64,000 nucleotides of DNA from Nautilus pompilius. Lineage: Eukaryota; Mollusca; Cephalopoda; Nautilida; Nautilidae. Location: NCBI GenBank assembly GCA_018389105.1, contig JACATO010000632.1, forward strand, positions 434,001 to 498,000. Direction: 5' to 3'. A program made the position numbers and the translations under genes. Positions 60,131 through 64,000 of this stretch are shown here, in pieces. The notes under the pieces are model-generated. The model searched no databases and was not told where the DNA came from. It worked only from the letters and a program-made list of their open reading frames with translations. Each line of letters opens with the position of its first letter. Position 1 is the first letter of the stretch.

Positions 60131-60920
60131 ACAATTACATATCTTCCTTTTTGTCACTAGTCATTTGATCCTCTTTTGTGATATCCTTGTCTATTTCTGT
60201 TATAGTACTTTGATCAGGTCTTGCAGGTTCTTTGTAGTTGGATCCTTTATTCTTATACTTTGGCCCCAAAATGCTGGGCTTTTTTTGCTGGCCAGGACAG
60301 GGTGTGTGTTGATGGTATTCAGTCGTAAATACCATGGCTGATTGTTTAGTGTTTCTGGAATCATGATAAGATCCATATTTCTACACCAGCTATGCTTCCT
60401 TGATTTTTCTTTCTCCATACTTTTGCATGGTCATAGTGAAGAAGAAATATGAATTCATCCATAACTACAGATTCCAATAACATGACATTGTTCCTACAAA
60501 AAAAAAAAATGTTTGTCTTGGCACTGATAATGGTCAACAAACATGTCTAGCCTGGAATCCTTGATGATTCAGTTCTCTTGAACATTCTGGTCTCAGCAAA
60601 GAAGACCTGATGTATTGCATTAGAAAGAAATTACCTTGTCTTCCCTGGTGTGGCAGCCATCAGCTGGCTCTATTTTTGCTATCTGACCACTAATTACTAA
60701 ATAACAAATATTGGACTGACTCCTAATTTCTTTATGGAAGTAGTCCTGCTGAATCCATTCTATTATAGTGCTACTTTGTTGCATTAATGTATCATCTCAC
60801 TATGTTGATGGATAATGGCATGTTTACTCTGAGTCACTTTTATACCAGATCTAGGACTTATTTGCCATAGCCAGTTCACCACAATACTATAGCGGGCCAT
60901 TGCCTAGTGACACTTCTGGT
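60130..60920 (-). mobile_element. Probable Tc1-like transposase remnant
   Basis: The minus-strand frame contains NNVMLLESVVMDEFIFLLHY near 60,440-60,500, continuing DHAKVWRKK. This resembles the second catalytic region of Tc1 transposases (FW..VL.SDES.F.LF......V.RR/KVWRKK). Upstream minus-strand pieces are compatible with the preceding domain but weak, and several stops occur. A poly-A stretch (60,498-60,510) interrupts it. No terminal repeats seen. Less certain than the 25.8-kb copy. Confidence 0.4.
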
Positions 60921-62460
60921 ATCACTTTAAAAATAGTGGAAATATATATGAATTTAAATAAATAAAATTATTTTAAAGTAACCAAATAATTTTATTTTAA
61001 AATTTTACACAAACTAAAGTCAATACAGTAATATAATATAGTAAATTGAAGGCACAAATATTACTCCACACTGTAATTGTTTGCTTGTCCCCACTGTTAT
61101 AATCTGTAGTAATTTTGGATATACACTCATCTGTGTGTCGCTGTTTTCAATTGTCTCACAAAAATGCACCAGGGTGTCCAAAACGGTAACAGTGTAAACA
61201 ATGTACACCTCATCCTCGCTCTGTGATATGGCAGATTGGATTCAGACATAGTAGGAAATACACTGGTGAAATATTGAGAATTTTTCACTTTATCAAATTT
61301 GTTAGTGCAACAAAAAAATCCTGATTTCAACCAACTGAAATTTTCTGCCATGATAGATGTTGGCACCCAAAAATCTTAGTGGCCCACATAGTGAAAGATA
61401 CTCTATAAACTGGCTGATTTTATTACTTCCTCACTCTCTCTCTCTCTCGCTTTATTTACTTCCCATTGTCCATTGTCTTTCACTCTATGTCCACACAACA
61501 TCACATCCTGGTCAAGCAAACTTGCCACAAATCAGCCATGCAAATAGTCCGATTCCCAAAAACTCAGGCATTTTGAAATTAGAGTGCAACATCAGGCTTA
61601 CATAATGAACACGTGATTATTCAACCATCTTATAAAATAACAGATGTGCTATTTTGATTTGTGTATGTAGAATTTAAAGTAATCTCATTTTTATTGTATG
61701 AAGAATTATCTAACTGTAGCATTTGAGCGCTACAAGATTGGTTATAATTTGATTAAATTGTATAGGATGATGTGCTTTGGAAGAAACAATCAATATACTT
61801 ATACCTTGTGTCTGTCAGAATGTAGAGCAGGCTGTTGCTTAGTATTTGTCATAGCGTTAATCACAGTAATATGTTAAGCTTAAGTCCTCCTTACATGGCA
61901 TTTTTCTTACTCCTGGTTAATATAATGGCTCATGGAACTTAATATGCAGATTCTACCACAGAATTTTTTTGTTTTTTTTTTTTTTGATATTTTTTAAAAC
62001 AGTTTTGTTACTATAGATCAATCAAGATCAGGCTGAAAATGTGTGGGTAAAGATTAACACTTATAATCGTATTGATTTTTGGAGTTATGTCACACTCCAA
62101 ATGTACAGTTGTAGATAGTTTGCAAATTGATCCATTGTTCTGCAAATTTGAAATGAAAAATTGTATACTAATGGGTGGTTGATTATCCACACATTAACTG
62201 GGTTTTTAAATCTATGCATTCAAAACTAAGTTGTCAATTTTTTGATGCTGTACATGATAAATTTCTTTACCAAATAGTAGCTTCAGCTACGAGTAATGGG
62301 TCTTATTTTAGTTTCTGTTTCTAGTCATGTAACTGAAATGTGTATTTTTGAGCCCCTGGTTGATAGTGGTTATAATTTTATAAATTCTAGGAATGAATAA
62401 AATTGGGGAAAGTCAGGGATTTTAACAAAACTGGTATTTCCAGCTTGTGGAAAAGTGTTG
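60921..62460. other. Non-coding stretch
   Basis: AT-rich intron-like DNA with a (TC)n tract at 61,433-61,448 and a T-run at 61,973-61,985. The minus frame at 61,127-61,366 (QYFTSVFPTMSESNLPYHRA) shows no family I recognise. Confidence 0.4.
61433..61448. repeat. (TC)n microsatellite
   Basis: About eight CT/TC units followed by GCTTTATTTA. Confidence 0.85.
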
Positions 62461-63120
62461 GAATTCTTCTAATCAGGATAATGTTCTATCAGCTGACAGT
62501 GATGCTAACGAGGATTGAAATGCATCAAGCACAATTTTAGTGGGTCTGTGAGAAATCTACTCCAAAAAGGTACATAGAGCAAAAGGAAAACCCAAATGAA
62601 TGACTCATGAAGTTTGGCATCAAATCTGTAAGGAGAAAGGAAACTTTGAAAAGGCAAAGCTTATTGAGCAGGATTCTGCTTGGAAAACTTTGAATTACAC
62701 AAAATTAATGCCCTGGTAACATTGATACAGTAAAGGAGAACACAAGACACATTTAGCAAGTAATATTAAATAGAATCCCATCATTTCTATGCTTTTGCTA
62801 ATGAAAACAAAACATGTTAGGAAAAAATTTAGGACTGTTTAAAGATAATAAGGCTAATGCAGTTGATAATATACAGGAAACATGCATGATCTTTAATGAT
62901 TATTTAACTCGAGTTTACTCGTGAACGTGTGGTCCAATCCCCAAAGCTAAATAAGTGTTAGTACCAGTGCAGGTAACGTTACTGTTACAGAAAAAGGTTA
63001 GGAATTTTAATTAGCAAACTTAAAATGGGCAAATCAGCGGTTCCAAATAAAAATCCATTTTAGATTGCTAAAGTTAACCTTCCACCAGATACGGTATCCT
63101 TTAAAAAAATCAGTAAGTAG
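62460..63120 (+). mobile_element. CR1-like LINE remnant (endonuclease-RT linker region)
   Basis: Plus-strand reading gives DNKANAVDNIQETCMIFNDY followed by LTRVYS near 62,845-62,920. This matches the CR1-clade linker L.D..GN.V.D..E.A..LNDYF.SVF. Next, LISKLKMGKSAVPNKNPF near 63,010-63,062 matches the block (L..LK..KS.GPD.I.P) that opens the reverse transcriptase. The preceding stretch of lysine-rich frames fits the part between endonuclease and RT. It has stops and frame changes, and the RT core is missing. It is the only clear LINE in plus orientation. Confidence 0.65.
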
Positions 63121-64000
63121 AACAGCCCATTGCCACTCAGCCATTAAAAAAGAGAAAATGGCTCTGGGTAGTCAGTTGACTTTGTGTGACTGGTTGAAAG
63201 TAATAAAAGGAGACCTTTGCTTTTAACCAATTTGCTTGAGTTTGCAGAAGATATCAGTAAATTGGACAGAGGTGTCCGTTTCCTTGTCTGTTTTTCTGTA
63301 GAAAAATGTAAAAACTTAAACATTAGTAATATTTTACTACAAATTGAGACTCATTTTTTGCAACAGATATCTGAAAAGGTATCTCAGAGTTTGAGGCAGT
63401 TGCTCGTGTGAACTAAAAATTGCAACTATAATAATAGAAAAGAATTAGGTGTCATAGATTAATTTTTATTTTTAAAAAGTCTAGAGTGAGTGAGTGAGTG
63501 TGCTTCAAGTAAAAAGTGTGACAGTTTTAACCTTGCTTTATAAATCACTAGCTACTCTCCTTTAAAGTGGATTTGAGATGGAGCTCACGTGTAAAGGAGA
63601 GAGAGATTTTTGAAAAGTCCAGGTTGGGGGTGTGCTAAGATGACTAATAATGTGCATGATTTAATTATAAAGAACACTAAAAGCTTTCAGTTCCCTAAGT
63701 GGTGATATGATAGAAATTGTTGAATATTTTTTTTTGTTTTTGTTAAGAAGAATCTATTAAATACTGGTGGCACATTGTGCATTACTAGGAGACATTAGCA
63801 TAAGGTAAATAAGGAATGCTCTTGATTAGATGTTAGGTATTCTTCACTAATTACCTCTTATTTGCCTGGAATACTTTGCCCAATCGGTTAGTGGAAACAT
63901 TTCTCGTCTCTTTTTAATGCACTCTTCTTGGCAAAATATGATTTACATAAGTTTTGAAATCTTTGTATCTTACTGGATAGTATGAGTTACTTCTTCCAAT
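63121..64000. other. Right edge, non-coding, possibly more LINE debris
   Basis: An open frame at 63,217-63,411 (LTNLLEFAEDISKLDRGVRF) follows the CR1 remnant and may be decayed RT sequence, but no motif confirms it. A short (GAGT)n tract lies at 63,484-63,501. The rest is AT-rich with nothing assigned. Confidence 0.35.

Noticed and set aside
1-64000. CRISPR arrays, bacterial operons, rRNA genes or a compact multi-gene system
   Set aside because: The window is animal-type, intron-like DNA with eukaryotic transposons. No regularly spaced identical repeats and no gene clusters are present, and I found no evidence for a novel multi-gene system.

Overview
The window is AT-rich, CpG-poor, intron-like DNA from an animal with a large, repeat-laden nuclear genome. 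There are no operons, no long open coding frames and no tRNA or rRNA genes. Instead there are many decayed animal transposons: hAT/ZBED, pogo/Tigger, Tc1 and mariner DNA elements, CR1-like and L1/Tx1-like LINEs, a Ty3/Gypsy-type LTR element and a tRNA-derived SINE family. This mix suggests a large-genome protostome invertebrate such as a mollusc or chelicerate, but the sequence does not fix the phylum. The organism guess is inference. Layout: 0.25-1.7 kb holds a broken hAT/ZBED transposase gene (+), and a 617-bp pogo-like miniature element follows at 1.8-2.4 kb. CR1-like LINE remnants, all on the minus strand, lie at 5.0-5.7, 19.3-19.6, 35.0-35.35 and 39.5-39.8 kb. A broken Gypsy-type LTR element (minus) fills about 10.6-14.0 kb. 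A Tc1 remnant (minus, 25.8-26.4 kb) abuts a long L1/Tx1-like LINE (minus, about 26.7-31.7 kb). A mariner remnant (+) lies at 35.4-36.1 kb. SINE copies or pieces occur near 2.8, 10.4, 16.3, 17.4, 22.9 and 36.7 kb. Near the right end are a second Tc1-like remnant (60.1-60.9 kb, minus) and a CR1-like endonuclease/RT-linker remnant (62.5-63.1 kb, plus). Host gene signals are sparse but consistent with one or two plus-strand genes. A CpG-containing open segment at 45.27-45.45 kb ends in a good donor in phase 1. A second segment opening at 52.632 kb after a pyrimidine-rich acceptor is in the matching phase. Spliced, they would read ...ILDMALAYGQSSSMNPTLDLASAANGLG..., which looks like low-complexity regulatory protein sequence but which I do not recognise. 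At 57.54-58.64 kb there is a CpG-island-like block containing a likely 5'UTR with several upstream ORFs. It also contains a short start exon (58,110-58,156: Met-Asp-Lys-Thr-Ser-Thr-Thr-Ser then polyalanine) ending in a strong donor. This is either an alternative promoter of the same gene or the promoter of the next gene. The remaining sequence is intron or intergenic DNA. It contains a 38-bp minisatellite (16.5 kb), microsatellites, a short telomere-like tract (37.56 kb), a 145-bp imperfect palindrome (41.3 kb) and diverged unclassified repeats. No retroelement between 2 and 45 kb with recognisable coding sequence lies in the plus orientation, which supports plus-strand transcription of the whole stretch.
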